Source of the DNA: Phragmites australis | Taxonomy: Eukaryota > Streptophyta > Magnoliopsida > Poales > Poaceae | Direction: 5' to 3' | Assembly (NCBI RefSeq): GCF_958298935.1 | Contig: NC_084922.1 | Coordinates: 19,222,501 to 19,286,500 of the forward strand | Length of the DNA stretch: 64,000 nt | Part shown: piece after piece, positions 44,850 through 56,159 of the stretch | Numbering within the stretch: the first letter of the stretch is position 1 | How the letters are laid out: each line of letters opens with the position of its first letter | Made by a program: the position numbers and the translations under genes | Notes under the pieces: generated by a model | What the model saw: the letters and a program-made list of their open reading frames with translations, nothing else | Databases searched by the model: none | Told to the model about the DNA's origin: nothing

Positions 44850-46851
44850 TAGCTTTGGCTGATACCAGTCAATTATGCCCACAGTGATAACTTTCATAGT
44901 AGAATCTCTGCATAAAACGCATGAAAAGAAATGACAAAAAGTAGTGGTAGTTTTTCTTAACATCTAGTTAATGACAAAAAAGATCAAGCGGACTCTAATG
45001 CCTCACAGGCATTAGCCAATGGCTGAATACGCAGATAACCATGAAGGATATAAGATCAGTGTGCACGGATCAATTTCTTACATATAATTCATAGCAAAAG
45101 AAAATGTGTAATTTCAAAAAATGGATTATTACATGGAAGGGAATGCTAGAAAGCATCCAACAGAAAGCTGTTTGCGCTAGGCTTTCATTTAAGTGATTTG
45201 GCCAGTTAAGCACTAGACTAGAGAACGATAAGCAGTCCCAGGAGAGCACTTAACTTGGAGAGCCATGGCACCCTTTCGAAGCCATCAGGGGTAAGGACAA
45301 AAGAACTAGGGGCCTATTTGGATACTGGAGGTTTGTATCCAAATCCTTAGAATTTTAGTTCAAATTTGAACTGAACCTTAGTAATTCCTAGAGAAAACTC
45401 TCTCAAGCAAACACCCCATTAGAAAGATTATTTCTCACAGTTTTGACTTTTGATTCTTTTGGATGATCAGTGAGTTAATGTCTGAAGCCTAATAGAAAAC
45501 TCAAAAATATAAAGGTTCCATGGCGTAGTATTATCAACACAAAAAGGATGTCGAGTAAACCTGCTAAGAAGACCTTTTTCAGTTCAAATCGTTCCAAGTA
45601 AAAGAAAGGTTCAGGGAGCCAGAAAAATGTGCCATCAGCACCAGAGCTTGCACAAAATATAAGAAGGGCCATCATTCAAAGGAGGATGAATTGCATAAGA
45701 AAAAAATGGCCATTTTCATTTTCCAGTAGCCAAAGGACCTAATGTCCAATACTTTCTCCAAGGGATTACAACACTATAGCAAGTCGTAGCCCACGTCATC
45801 CCTCACTAAGCTCCATAATGCCCCCCCCCCCCCTCTCATACTACTTTGTGCAAACTGCAAATCCAGTCCTTGTTTAATTGAGACATAATTATTTCCTAAT
45901 AATTCCATGAAGGAATCGAGCTTGAGCTTAATCCTGACTTGAAGTTACAAATTCGCTGACTCAGAGAATAATACTATAGTTCATACTCTCCCACTTAAAA
46001 AAGAGAGCCCTAAATAGTGAAGCTTATGATTTGTGAAATCAGGTGGCCAAAAATGTATAAGCAATACAAAGACCACAAAGTGACTAGAGTGCTCGCATAA
46101 AAATAAGGATAAAGAACATGTTCTTCAACACAAGCCAGTGCGTTATTGTTATCATTATTTGCCTATCATTCTTTTTAAATGAATTATCTACCAATCATTC
46201 ATCTCGCGGTGACTTTTCATTCATAATGAAATTGTTGTTCTCCAATACCAAGTGACTAAGTCTAAATTGAAGGCAGAAAAGTCTAGCTCATGAACAGTTT
46301 GACCAAAAGGTACTCAACAAAACTTTGATCCCATAATGTCTACCAGCAGTAAAGTAAATTACCATACTATTCGGTAAAATAATTCACAATGTGGGGCTAA
46401 TTCTTTCGAATGCCTATTTTCCTAACGTTATCAAACTGCCCGGTAATTTTAAGGACACAGCAAACTCTACCAGATCAACCAAACGAATATAATCCTTAGA
46501 AGAATAAAACCAATCAATAGAGTTAACCCAGAAAGATGAGTGATAGTGAGTATCACATCTCGAGCGAAGAGCATTATACGCTAACCGCAAACCAAACGTC
46601 AGTATCAGGGCATGCTGCGGACGCAAATTCAACTATTACAAGACCTCGAATTACACGCCACGAATCCGGCACCGTGCCAACACTCGGTCCAAGAAGAACC
46701 CTACCTCCCATGGCGCTAACCAACGCTCAGAATGTCGCCGATGCGGATCCTACGCTACGGTTGCGCACGCTGGACACACAAGCTTGACGAGTCGTTGAAG
46801 CGATTCGCGAGTAGGAAAAAAAACAGAGGAAGGGGGAGGGGAGGGGCTTAC
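44850..46851. other. EAF intron 1, 5' portion
   Basis: AT-rich intron sequence with a C-run near 45820-45833. No recognisable element or coding exon was seen. Confidence 0.5.
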
Positions 46852-46975
46852 ACCGGAGGGTGCACAACTTGGCGGTCGGGGAGGGATCGCGGAATGAGAA
46901 GCCCAGCCGGAGGTCGTACCATCGGTTCCGTTGTGGCGCCGTGCTCGGCTCGCCGTTGCTGCTGCCGCTCGCCAT
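46852..46975 (-). CDS. EAF-like exon 1
   Basis: ATG at 46975, GC-rich. It encodes 41 residues starting MASGSSNGEPSTAPQRNRWY and ending SPTAKLCTLR plus the first base of a Tyr codon; donor GGT/GTAAG follows. Joining to exon 2 gives CTLRYEFKPASID, matching family sequence across the junction. The start is the first ATG in a GC-rich leader. Confidence 0.83.
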
Positions 46976-47060
46976 CCCGCGCCGGCGGCGGCGCTCGATT
47001 CTATTCGATTCAGCCGGTGATGGATAGCCTAAGACTATACTAAGATTCCCGTCGCGGACG
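46976..47060 (-). promoter_or_regulatory. Presumed 5' UTR/core promoter side of the EAF-like gene
   Basis: Sequence upstream of the ATG is GC-rich to about 47000, then turns AT-rich. No TATA box could be assigned with confidence. Confidence 0.35.
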
Positions 47061-47097
47061 AAAATTCCGTAGCGAAAGAATTTTCGTTAGCACTTCA

Positions 47098-47366
47098 ACC
47101 ATTTTTCTTTATGGTTTCTATCGCGGAAGGACTCTGAGATCATTTCTTTTAAAACAGGATTCTATATTTTTTTTTTCGTGATTTCTCTCGAAGAGAAGAT
47201 GTTAAAGATAAGAGAAAATAAAAAAAAAAGAATTCAACGATTTTTCTTTATAGTTTTTATAGCGAAAGGATTCTCTTATCATTTCTTTTAAACAGGATTT
47301 TCTATTTTTTTTCACAATTCCTCTCGAATAAAAGGTGTTGAAGATGAGAGAAAATAAAAAATAGAA
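47098..47366. repeat. Tandem duplication, period ~138 bp, upstream of the EAF-like gene
   Basis: AACCATTTTTCTTTATGG (47098) recurs as AACGATTTTTCTTTATAG (47236), with matching ATCATTTCTTTTAAA, TTCTCGAA and GAGAAAATAAAAAA segments. Two diverged copies. Confidence 0.75.
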
Positions 47367-49581
47367 ACAAAAAAGAGAATCGAAAAATAAACAAAATAAA
47401 GAGAATATAGTTAGAGATGGTCTAAGGATCTGCTGCCATCTCCAGTGGAGACCCTTGGTTTGGTGGTGGTTACTTGGCAAATTTCGAGTTGTCCCCTTTA
47501 AACCACGCGTAATTTTGTATTCTTCCTTTCCTCGAGACCTAGAGATTTCGCTGGTGAAACTGATAGTCAAACAAGCTCTAAACTATAAAGCTACAAATAT
47601 ATTTGATGTTGAGCATCTCATTTAATGTTTTCAGAACAAATCTAATATCTCCTTACGTATTCTGTCTAATTTGTGTCGTGTCTTCCTACTTTTTCGTGTA
47701 TAGAAATAATATATCACGTTCGCGTATGAAAATAATCAAACATGTTAATCATTTATTATTTGTCTTCTATACTAGACATCTCCTTCCATCTGTAATTACA
47801 CATGCTTCCTTCCACACTACACATCTCCTTCCATCTGTTCTTTCACCTCCTTCCACTTTTAATCGACGTACGGTTGTAGGTGAAGCTATCTATTGTCGTG
47901 GCCCCTCCCAGCCCGAAGCTCACTATGCTGCACGGCCACGCCCCATCGACCATGGCGTCGAGCGTTGTTCTGCTCAGACTCCACCGCCGCCGCCATCTCG
48001 CGAAGCCGTTCTCGCCCAAAACTCCATCCACTTCGCCTTGAATCCATATCTGACTGGTGCACGGCACCTCCGATCTCCACACCAATGTTGGGAGGTTGAC
48101 ACCCCTGCTTCCACTGCGCACCCCACTGACGAAGGGGACAATGGGGAGGTATTGTCTTGCTCCTTCCCGTCGAATGCCTTCTCCTCTAAGGTAGTGTCTC
48201 CATCCTAGCATTCCTTTCATGTTCAATCTGTAGGGTCGTGATTCTTGGGTAGCAACAGTATGGGTTTATTTATAGCAGTACATATTTATCTTTTCTAGCA
48301 TATCGGCATTTGAAAGATTTTTACCTAGATTTTTTCATTATATTAGCTTTGTCTTTTTTATATTTTCTTTTAGTATTTTGCAACTCCACTTAGAAAGACA
48401 TTTACCTTTCCTTTTTGTCAATTCGCAGTTCTCCTACAACTCTAACATATATGTCCTCCTAGCTTGCTTTGTTCAACGACTGGTTTTGATTGAAGCAAAG
48501 ATTATTGAGGTACTATCATTTTTATTTCTAATTTATATTTATACATTCTTTAATTTTGAAACATAAATTTTTTATGTTCAAACAAAGATTGGCGTTCCTT
48601 CTGTTACTCTTGGTTGCTTGACAAACTAATTGCTTAGATTCAATACAATAAAAGATGTACTTTGTTAATTAGTTGTTCTTTAGTCCGTACCTTCACACCA
48701 GTTTATATTGGATAACTTTACTAGGTTTAGACTTCTATGATGGGACTAATCTTAGATTTATTATACAACTTTCTCTTGTTTGTTGATATAATATGTCTGC
48801 AAATTGCTTGTATTACCATTTACAAAGCATAATTTTTGAACTTGTTATCGACAAAGAGAACATTCTTTTGTCCTCCTCGCTCTTTTTCTGTAAGTTTCCA
48901 CGGCTCATCTTTTTCTTGATTTTAGTTCTTTTCACAGACCATGTTTGCTCCTCTCATCTTATTTTCATGCATCTATCAATGCCTCTGGTTTCACTTGTTG
49001 CCCATTTCTTATCCTACACAGTTCCTTTCGCTCATGCATAATATGTTCCCTTTAAACCATCAATCTTTAGTTTAACAGCTAAAGTGGTGAATGTGAAATT
49101 AATGAAAAAACATCGTCTTTGTGACAATAAAAAATTGAGACCCATTTCTTATAATTCTAATTCTGATTTTTTTTTATTCTTGGTAATTCAATGTCATATT
49201 TATGGTTCATTTTTTGTCTTATTAGTCAGCATACCCAAATGATTTCATTTGCTGCTCTTTTGTCACTGGATGATGCTTTGAGGCAGCCCCATGGTTCATT
49301 AGTCGACGTGGTAGCTGTAGTTGCCCATGTTGGCCCTCTAAACCATGACACATTTTACCATCAAGGGATTAGGGAGATCACACTAAAAAGACAACAAGTA
49401 TATTTATTGACTTTGAATCTTGCACATTTTATTTGGTTTCTATATAAAGATACTTATCTCTTTTTTTAGTCGTCTTGCCTTCCTGCGTGTCTTCACTAGC
49501 TCGGATGATGAAGATTACAACCTAATCATAGCAGGTGGTGTCCACATTTCTCCTAGCCACCAAAGTTATGGTCGACCAGGT

Positions 49582-49664
49582 GGTGTATAAGTATAAGTTG
49601 AACACCCTTTAAGTACTTACGGGGTGTATAAGTATAAGTTGAACACCCTTTAAGTACTTACGGG
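49582..49664. repeat. Two perfect 41-bp tandem copies
   Basis: GGTGTATAAGTATAAGTTGA repeats with period 41 and almost no divergence, which suggests recent duplication. Confidence 0.85.
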
Positions 49665-50259
49665 TGCCGTTGCCACCAGATCATAGCAAAAATATTTAGG
49701 TTGACCGATTGAGTCTGATAACACCTGCATTACTTTCATGAGATCTAAGCGATATCCACTGCTACCGTCCATCAAAAGTACTCACATTATTGTGTTAGAT
49801 ATAATATATCATGTTTTTTATTGTATGTGTTACATGAGCCTCATTAAACAACCTAACACCATTTTTAGACATTAGGTACGGCATACTGGAGGACGTTGTG
49901 GGGGTATGACTGCCTCAAATTTGCTATCACCTATCAAACTCCTGAGATTAAAAAGTTGAAGGTCCAAACACAAGCAATACTAACTAACTATCCCTGCCCT
50001 GACAATGAAATAGAAGTCCTCGGGCCTGCTGGAAACTAGCCAGATTAGTTCCTTCATTGTCCACGTATAATTTAGAAGATTTATTTCTTAAACATGCTTT
50101 GTACAATTATAGTTGATCGCACTAATACTTAATTTTGGAAGAAAATTGTAGACATCTGGTACTTATATCCTTACGAAGGATGCGTGATTTTGTAGCTTGA
50201 ATAGATAAAGGATTGCACATTGGGACGATCATAAATTTGGAAATAGAACAAGAGATGAA

Positions 50260-50352
50260 TTGTGCCCAACATTTTCTATTATATTGATTAGTTATTTATT
50301 ATACACAAATCGCCCAACATTTTCTATTATACTGATTAGTTATTTATTATAC
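50260..50352. repeat. Two ~46-bp tandem copies
   Basis: CCCAACATTTTCTATTATAT with the following TGATTAGTTATTTATTATAC occurs twice in direct succession; a partial third TACTGATTAGTT follows near 50440. Confidence 0.8.
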
Positions 50353-50700
50353 GCAAATCACTCAACATCCCCTGATCATTCCTACATCCACATTGTTTAT
50401 TGTACACAAACCTCAGTACCAAATATTTTTATAATATACTGATTAGTTTAATGCTCATGCATGGCAGAGATGGAAGAAGCGAGGAAGAACAAGAATTGGA
50501 TGGGCCCTCACTGCATCGAGGAGAAGGGTATCAATCTTGTGTTGACCTTCGACCTTGCCCTTTCGTCCTAATTATTATTTTTGTCCCCATATTTTTACAA
50601 TGACACATGTGCAAAATAGTAAACCCTTCTGCCACGCTGATAATATTTTGATCTCCATTTGCCTTCGTCCTAGGTAGTATTTGGCAAAAAAAAAATTAAA

Positions 50701-51056
50701 TTTGAGGGAAGACAAAAAATGATAATACTGAGCGATTTTATCCTCTTTTCGTATATTTTTCTCTTTCCAAACACACTAGGCCACTGAAGGTACAACCTTT
50801 CACTCAATCTCTATAGACCCCATATATCGCTTATAAATATATTTTCTTTTTTTTATTTCCTTCCAATATTGAGATATTTGAGGGAAGCTAAAAAAATAGT
50901 CATATTGAGTGATTTTATCATTTTCCTTATATTTTTATCTTTCCACACATATTAGGCCATTGAAGCTGCAACCTTTCATTCAATCTCCATGGACCCCATA
51001 TCGCGTACAAATATATTTTCTTTGTTTTCTGTTTCTATTTCCTTCCAATATTGAGA
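50701..51056. repeat. Tandem duplication, period ~177 bp
   Basis: TTTGAGGGAAGACAAAAAAT (50701) and TTTGAGGGAAGCTAAAAAAA (50879) start two copies, both continuing through ACACTAGGCC/ACATATTAGGCC, CAACCTTTCA and ACAAATATATTTTCTTT. Confidence 0.8.
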
Positions 51057-52079
51057 TAATATATTTGGTAATATAAATTACTTGCTTAAATTCATTTGTT
51101 TTGTTAGGGACTCCATCTCAAGCACAAATATGATTCTGATTTGATGACCTACACGTACAACTATAACTTAGACGGATGGTGTGGAGAAAGCTCTCGTTAT
51201 GATTATTAGGCAATGAGGGCGCTATGAGGTCCTAAACAATGCAACCTTCACGGTTAGGCGGGGGTAATCTATCTATGCCTGTTCCTCTATCGGTTGAGCT
51301 TAACTCCATGTCTTTTAGCTCGTAACCAATATTCTCCCTTTTTACATTATTTTGGTAGCCATTTTGGCCAATTTATTTTGTTTACTTCAATAAAGTTTGT
51401 TCACTTAATATCTTTGTCACAACTTAGATTTGTGATCAATATGTATTGGGAACTTTTATTGCTAACTTTCAGTTTGGCAAGATAGCTAAATCATGCACTA
51501 TCATGCATGCTTAGATAGATATAGATCAAGCTTTTCTCTATACATCAGGGCTGCATGTTAAACTCATTTAACATATTATATTTCAATACATAGCTATGGA
51601 GCTTTTGAGTTACATATCGCATATATTTCTCATTTTTACACTTCAACCATTATTTCTCTTTTGTAGATTCAGTATGTCACAGATGTTGTTACAATACAAC
51701 AAACTAAAGAAAGCCCACACAATCATAGTTGTCTCGCAAGGTACTTATTCCCAATGAGTTTCAGTGTCTCTTTTCTTTTCATACATCAATTCCTTATGCA
51801 TCTTTTATTGCAGATTATGTTTGTACCAATTACGAAATTGCAATTGTTGAATCAATCAAATCTGCACCTTGAACGAAAATACTTGTGTAAATCGGTGATG
51901 CTTACATAGATAGGGACAATTTTGAGTGCCTTTTAGATCAAAAGGAATTTTGAATGGGGACATAAGTACATATATGTGAAGTAGCTACAGATAAACATAC
52001 ACTATAATCTAAATTTGCATAATTTTAAAAATGTAACAGGTCATAAGTTCATACATCCACTTAATTAGGAGGAAGATCA

Positions 52080-53050
52080 TCTCCAGTATAAGGGTGGTGC
52101 AAAGGTTTTCCTAGAGAATACTTATATTTCAAGCATTATAAAATGGGATGGTGAGATTGGAGTGGATGAGATAAATCCTAATAGTGACATCATAAAAAAA
52201 AGGGTGGATAATTATCTCAATCAAGACATTGTAACAAGTAACCCTTTATTTATGAATTATTTATTAATATATGTGTGTCTAATACTTATACTTAAAAAAA
52301 ACTTTGCTTTAGGTCTTTATTCTGATTAACATCAAAGAATGCCACTGGTATCTTATTGTTCTCACACGTAGAAATGTGAGATATGTGTGTTTGATTGATT
52401 AGGCTTGTCAATGGGTTGCAAAGACCTCACAACTACTCCAAGATTATTCTTATGCGTTGTAATACCGAATACAAGATATTTATATTTATAGTAAAAAATG
52501 GGTGCAAAGCTCTAATCCATACCATATTAGTTTAAGCCTCAAAAAACTTCATGAAACATTGGATGTTTATAAACCAGTGGACCACGATCGCTTCAACATG
52601 AGCATACGGATGCTCGCTTGTGACGAGATCCATCTGTTGAGTGATACACATGTTCCCTATATGGATCTATAATTTTGTGTAAGTCTTACATTCACATATA
52701 AACTCTTTGGTTCATGTTTCTAAACTTTCTATTTATTATCCCAGATGGTATTTGATTTCTATAGATTGTTATTGTTCCATGGAAATCTTGACATTCAACG
52801 CTTGGCGAGAACATTTGATAGCTGGTCTGGGATAGACTACCATATCACTATATGCAAGTTGTTAAGATTCTATCGCTTGTTAGTCAATGTCGTTGTTTAC
52901 GCTTTTCTAACACATACCTTGTGCAGATTCTCTTGCCACATGCTCTCTTCGGTGGCTATATTCTGTTCGCACTGGACATAGATAATAGAACTATATTTGT
53001 ACTAGACTCTCTCCTATGCCAGTATGGTTCAAAGTTCCATTTTATATAAA
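52080..53050 (+). pseudogene. Ulp1 (C48) peptidase-like remnant, plus strand
   Basis: A plus-strand exon-like stretch (52075-52237) reads KVFLENTYISSIIKWDGEIG ending VDNYLNQDI before GTAACAAG. After TTTAG at about 52312 it resumes VFILINIKECHWYLIVL, the His block of Ulp1-type proteases found in transposon-derived plant genes, then hits a stop. Further on, KPVDHDRFNMSIRMLACDEI and, near 52920-53045, a tail with LDIDNRTIFVLDSLL occur. No active-site Cys block was recognised. Probably a decayed transposon-borne gene. Confidence 0.45.
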
Positions 53051-53699
53051 CTATAAGCCCAAACATAAAAAGATTGCCAAGAACTTTCGGCTTGCTATGG
53101 AGGTTTCATGATCGGTAACTTGCTTCTAACTTCACTATAACTGATTCGTTTATGAAGTGCAAATGCAACAATTAATGTTTTGTAGGAATACTTCTAGTTT
53201 CTTCGCTGTCGAGTTCATGCGTGTATGGAATGGAGAAATACTAGAACCAACAATTCATATAGTAAGTCTTCTCCATTGTACCATGGTGTACAATTGGTGA
53301 TGATCCGTGTCCAATTACTATTCTTGTTATTGACATGCAATGCACATGCAAGATAGCTATCAACTGGGGAATCAATTTGGTAGACCTACTGGATTAAAAC
53401 GGGAATGAATGTAAAGACGATATCCCTCCCGTGTACGGAAAATTGTTAAGTGCATTAGACATTAGATGTTCCGAAAGATAAATTAGTTGTGATATTGTAT
53501 TTGCACGTGACTATCTATTTAACACTACATTACTTATTGTATTGTTTATTTTTATTCTTGATATCCTAAAATCATATTAGAACTGTAGATGTAAAAAATT
53601 GCTGGTGCATATCGCACATGCATGGTTACTAGTAGGAAGTAAAGAGTCTAATGCAATCACATTTTCTTAGTTATAGTATTCAATATACTCTGAGAGATT

Positions 53700-54190
53700 G
53701 TATTAAGTGCTGATTAATTGGGCCGTGTTTACTGGGTCAGCCTGAGGCCCATTACTGGAGGCATGGCCTAGGCACATCACGCCTTGCCGGACCATGTCTA
53801 GGCTGACTCCACGGTACGTCATACTGGCACGGCCCAACCCCGCTATCTCCCGTGCGCTGCCCCCGCCCCGTCGTGCCCCTACCACCCCTGCCGCCCCATC
53901 GTGTAGCCCCATCCCCTTCGTGTCGCCCTGCCTCGGCCCCACCACACTGCCCTCATGCCGCCACCTCGCCACGCCCCCACGCCCGACACGACATGGCGTG
54001 TCGTGGGCATGCTCAAACCGACCTAACCCGACACTGTGCTTCACAGGCCATGCCATAGGCTGCACCTCTGGTACACAGATCTGCACGATATTACACGGTT
54101 AGTTAGCCAAGCCATCCGGATCGTACCTAAATGGCCTGTGCCTAATAGGGCCCCGGCCGTGCAGTGCCAGACGACCTATTTGGCTAGATC
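53700..54190. repeat. GC-rich block with GGCC-type palindromes
   Basis: Abrupt change from AT-rich to about two-thirds G+C, rich in GGCACGGCCC and GGGCC(A/C) words. It resembles low-complexity 'GGGCCGTGCC' repeats seen in plant genomes. ORFs here are composition artefacts. Confidence 0.5.
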
Positions 54191-55440
54191 TAGTTTTGTA
54201 ATAAGATTGTGCATTGTTTAGCAGCGTCCATGTGCACGTGTCCTGCAGAAGCTGAGTTCTTATTGAGCACTACCGGAATGTATCCAAGTTTTGGTTGACA
54301 ACGATTTAGCAGGACCTTCGTTTTAATGGAATATCTGTCCCATCTTGATAAAAAATCATGTGATACAAGTTTGGGTAAACGCATATAGCTGCCCTCGTTG
54401 GCTTGGCATCTAGCTGTCCCCGCATATAGCCCATGCTCTAGCGCCACGCCACGGCGGATGATGTGTCTCTATTATCAATTAGTTCAACTTTTATCGTTCT
54501 TATTTAAGTTAGCTTGTGTTGTCAGGATTACAACACAATAGATGAGTATACGATGGAACTAAAATTCATTATCCTATTACACAAAAGGGATGAGGTATTT
54601 ATAGTTACACTTCAATCACACAGGTCTACATTACATTTATGCCATGTCTGTCAGGATATTAATTCTCATGGTATAACGGTCCTTGTACTTACAAACATTG
54701 GATTTTACATTTATGTACTTATGACTATCTTCAATCGGTAAGACCTTTGATATGTCCGGTCTTCAACACCGTGGTCGTAGCTACCCTCTGGCATTCGAAA
54801 GCTAAGCGTACTTTCGAATCTTCTTCAAGCTTCGTTCTTTCGAGCTCCGATGCGGGCTTCGTTCCTTTGGGCTCTCACTCCGCATCGGCTGAACCTTCAG
54901 GCCTCATCGACTTTTTCAGTGATCTTCGACTTCCTAGAGGTCGACCAAAGGAGCCTAACAAAAGTGCTAGCATCAACTATCATTTCTTATCTTTGGGGTT
55001 GACTGAGGTCGACCGAAATCAAGAGGAGTCAATTTGGTACCATTCTCCCAATAGCTTGGAAACCACTTCGGTTTCGAGTTGATTTTGTTTTAAACCGAGT
55101 GTGCTCGTGTAGCCGTCCTTAGACCACACATTTTTGGACTGCAAACAAAAATGGTTTAGCTTATGTTTTTAGGCCTTCAGTGTGAACAGCTGCCACCCTT
55201 CGAAATTTGGACATTTCTCTACGTTCATTACCATAAAATAGCATTCCAGTCGGTTTTTGGGTCTTTCGTGACGGTTGTGGTAGTGGTTGGTATTGTTACG
55301 CGTTCTTCGGATTTTACAGAAGTGTGTAATTCCACATTTCGAATAGAGAAAGATCATAGCATGTGGCTGGACGAATGTGCATGTTACATGTTGATGTAAT
55401 CAAGAAAGAACGTAGTGACAATAACAGGCCAAGTCGCAAC
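54191..55440. other. Region without recognised gene
   Basis: A 111-codon plus-strand ORF (54747-55082) has no recognisable domain. The sequence between 54750 and 55100 resembles LTR or leader DNA in composition but no partner was found. Confidence 0.35.
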
Positions 55441-55479
55441 GATCATGTTCCTCGAAAAATAGATATGGGTGACGGATGA

Positions 55480-55900
55480 TAACATTTATAGGTGACGGGT
55501 ACTGTACCTATCACCCGAACGCGTTACTGATGACTAGTCATTGGTGACGGTTCCGTACCCATCACCAGTGATAAACAAAGGTGACGTGTATTAACTATTA
55601 GCCGTCACCTATGACTGTCTCCCATGTGCTGGGGAGAAAATTATAGGTGACGGGTGAGCTCTTTACTCGTCAGTTATATGTATAATAAGTGACGGGTAAC
55701 TAGGTTACCCGTTACTTATGTTCTTTATAAGTGATGGGTAGCTATGTTACCCGTCACTTATAGCTTTCACCCATATACCGGGAGAACGACATAAGTGATT
55801 AGTTACCCGTCACTTATAAGTAGGTTACCCGTCACTTATAAAGAACAAAAGTGATTGGAAGATATTTTGCCCATCACTTATGTTTCTCTTGCTCGGTAAG
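55480..55900. repeat. CACTA-type subterminal palindromes (GTGACGGG)
   Basis: At least ten arms of GTGACGGG(T) or CCCGTCAC; the best pair is around 55685-55719, a near-perfect hairpin ATAAGTGACGGGTAAC...GTTACCCGTTACTTAT. Confidence 0.8.
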
Positions 55901-56159
55901 AATAAGCTATTTCCTGGCTGCATCTTAGAACATAGCTAGGATTTGACAGCTGTCTTTTCCCTGCAAATAATAGCAACGCATCTAAATACATATTGACAAA
56001 CACACTTATAGGAGAACTCGCTTCATCACAGAATTACAAATATTACAAAGTTCAAATGTATTCATTATAGAATCACCAATGTTACAAAGTTCCGATCAAC
56101 TCATAATTACTTAAGACTTCACAACTTAAGGCTTCTGTAGTGGAACTCACCCTGTGGGC

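Larger units (their letters stand above)
28565..46975 (-). pseudogene. ELL-associated factor (EAF)-like gene, four coding exons, C-terminus damaged
   Basis: A plant homologue of the EAF family (partner of the ELL elongation factor; RNA polymerase II elongation, nuclear). Exons at 46975-46852, 41559-41198, 39572-39530 and 28988-28565 join in frame with GTAAG/AG sites. The first three code the conserved N-terminal EAF domain (WYDLRLGFSF...DPSPTAKLCTLRYEFKPASID...VTFEGSQEEYKDND...). The last would encode an acidic then Ser/Gly-rich tail, but has an in-frame TGA at 28840-28842 and a 1-bp frameshift near 28714-28720. As read, the product is 225 residues against ~317 for the undamaged layout. Introns are 5,292, 1,625 and 10,541 bp and hold a Copia element and a LINE. 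Either a pseudogene or a truncated-protein allele. Confidence 0.8.
47367..50700. other. AT-rich region without recognised gene
   Basis: Contains short direct duplications (49582/49623, 50260/50306) and several unconvincing ORFs. At 49240-49400 a plus-strand stretch (SLVDVVAVVAHVGPL) resembles an RPA-like OB-fold, but too weakly to call. Confidence 0.4.

Noticed and set aside
45818..45835. C14-type run as a regulatory element
   Set aside because: Simple homopolymer in an intron; no further support.
47603..48208. 201-codon plus-strand ORF
   Set aside because: No recognisable domain; composition-driven, contains repeated CTCCTTCCATCTG sequence; lies in unassigned DNA.
49240..49400. RPA-like OB-fold (SLVDVVAVVAHVGPL), possible Helitron sign
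   Set aside because: Too short and weak; no Helitron 5'-TC or 3' hairpin-CTRR end found nearby.
53794..54102. 102-codon Pro/Arg-rich ORF
   Set aside because: Artefact of GC-rich composition; both strands show equally long frames.
54747..55082. 111-codon plus-strand ORF as a gene
   Set aside because: No domain, no neighbouring exons, and a codon pattern not different from flanking DNA.
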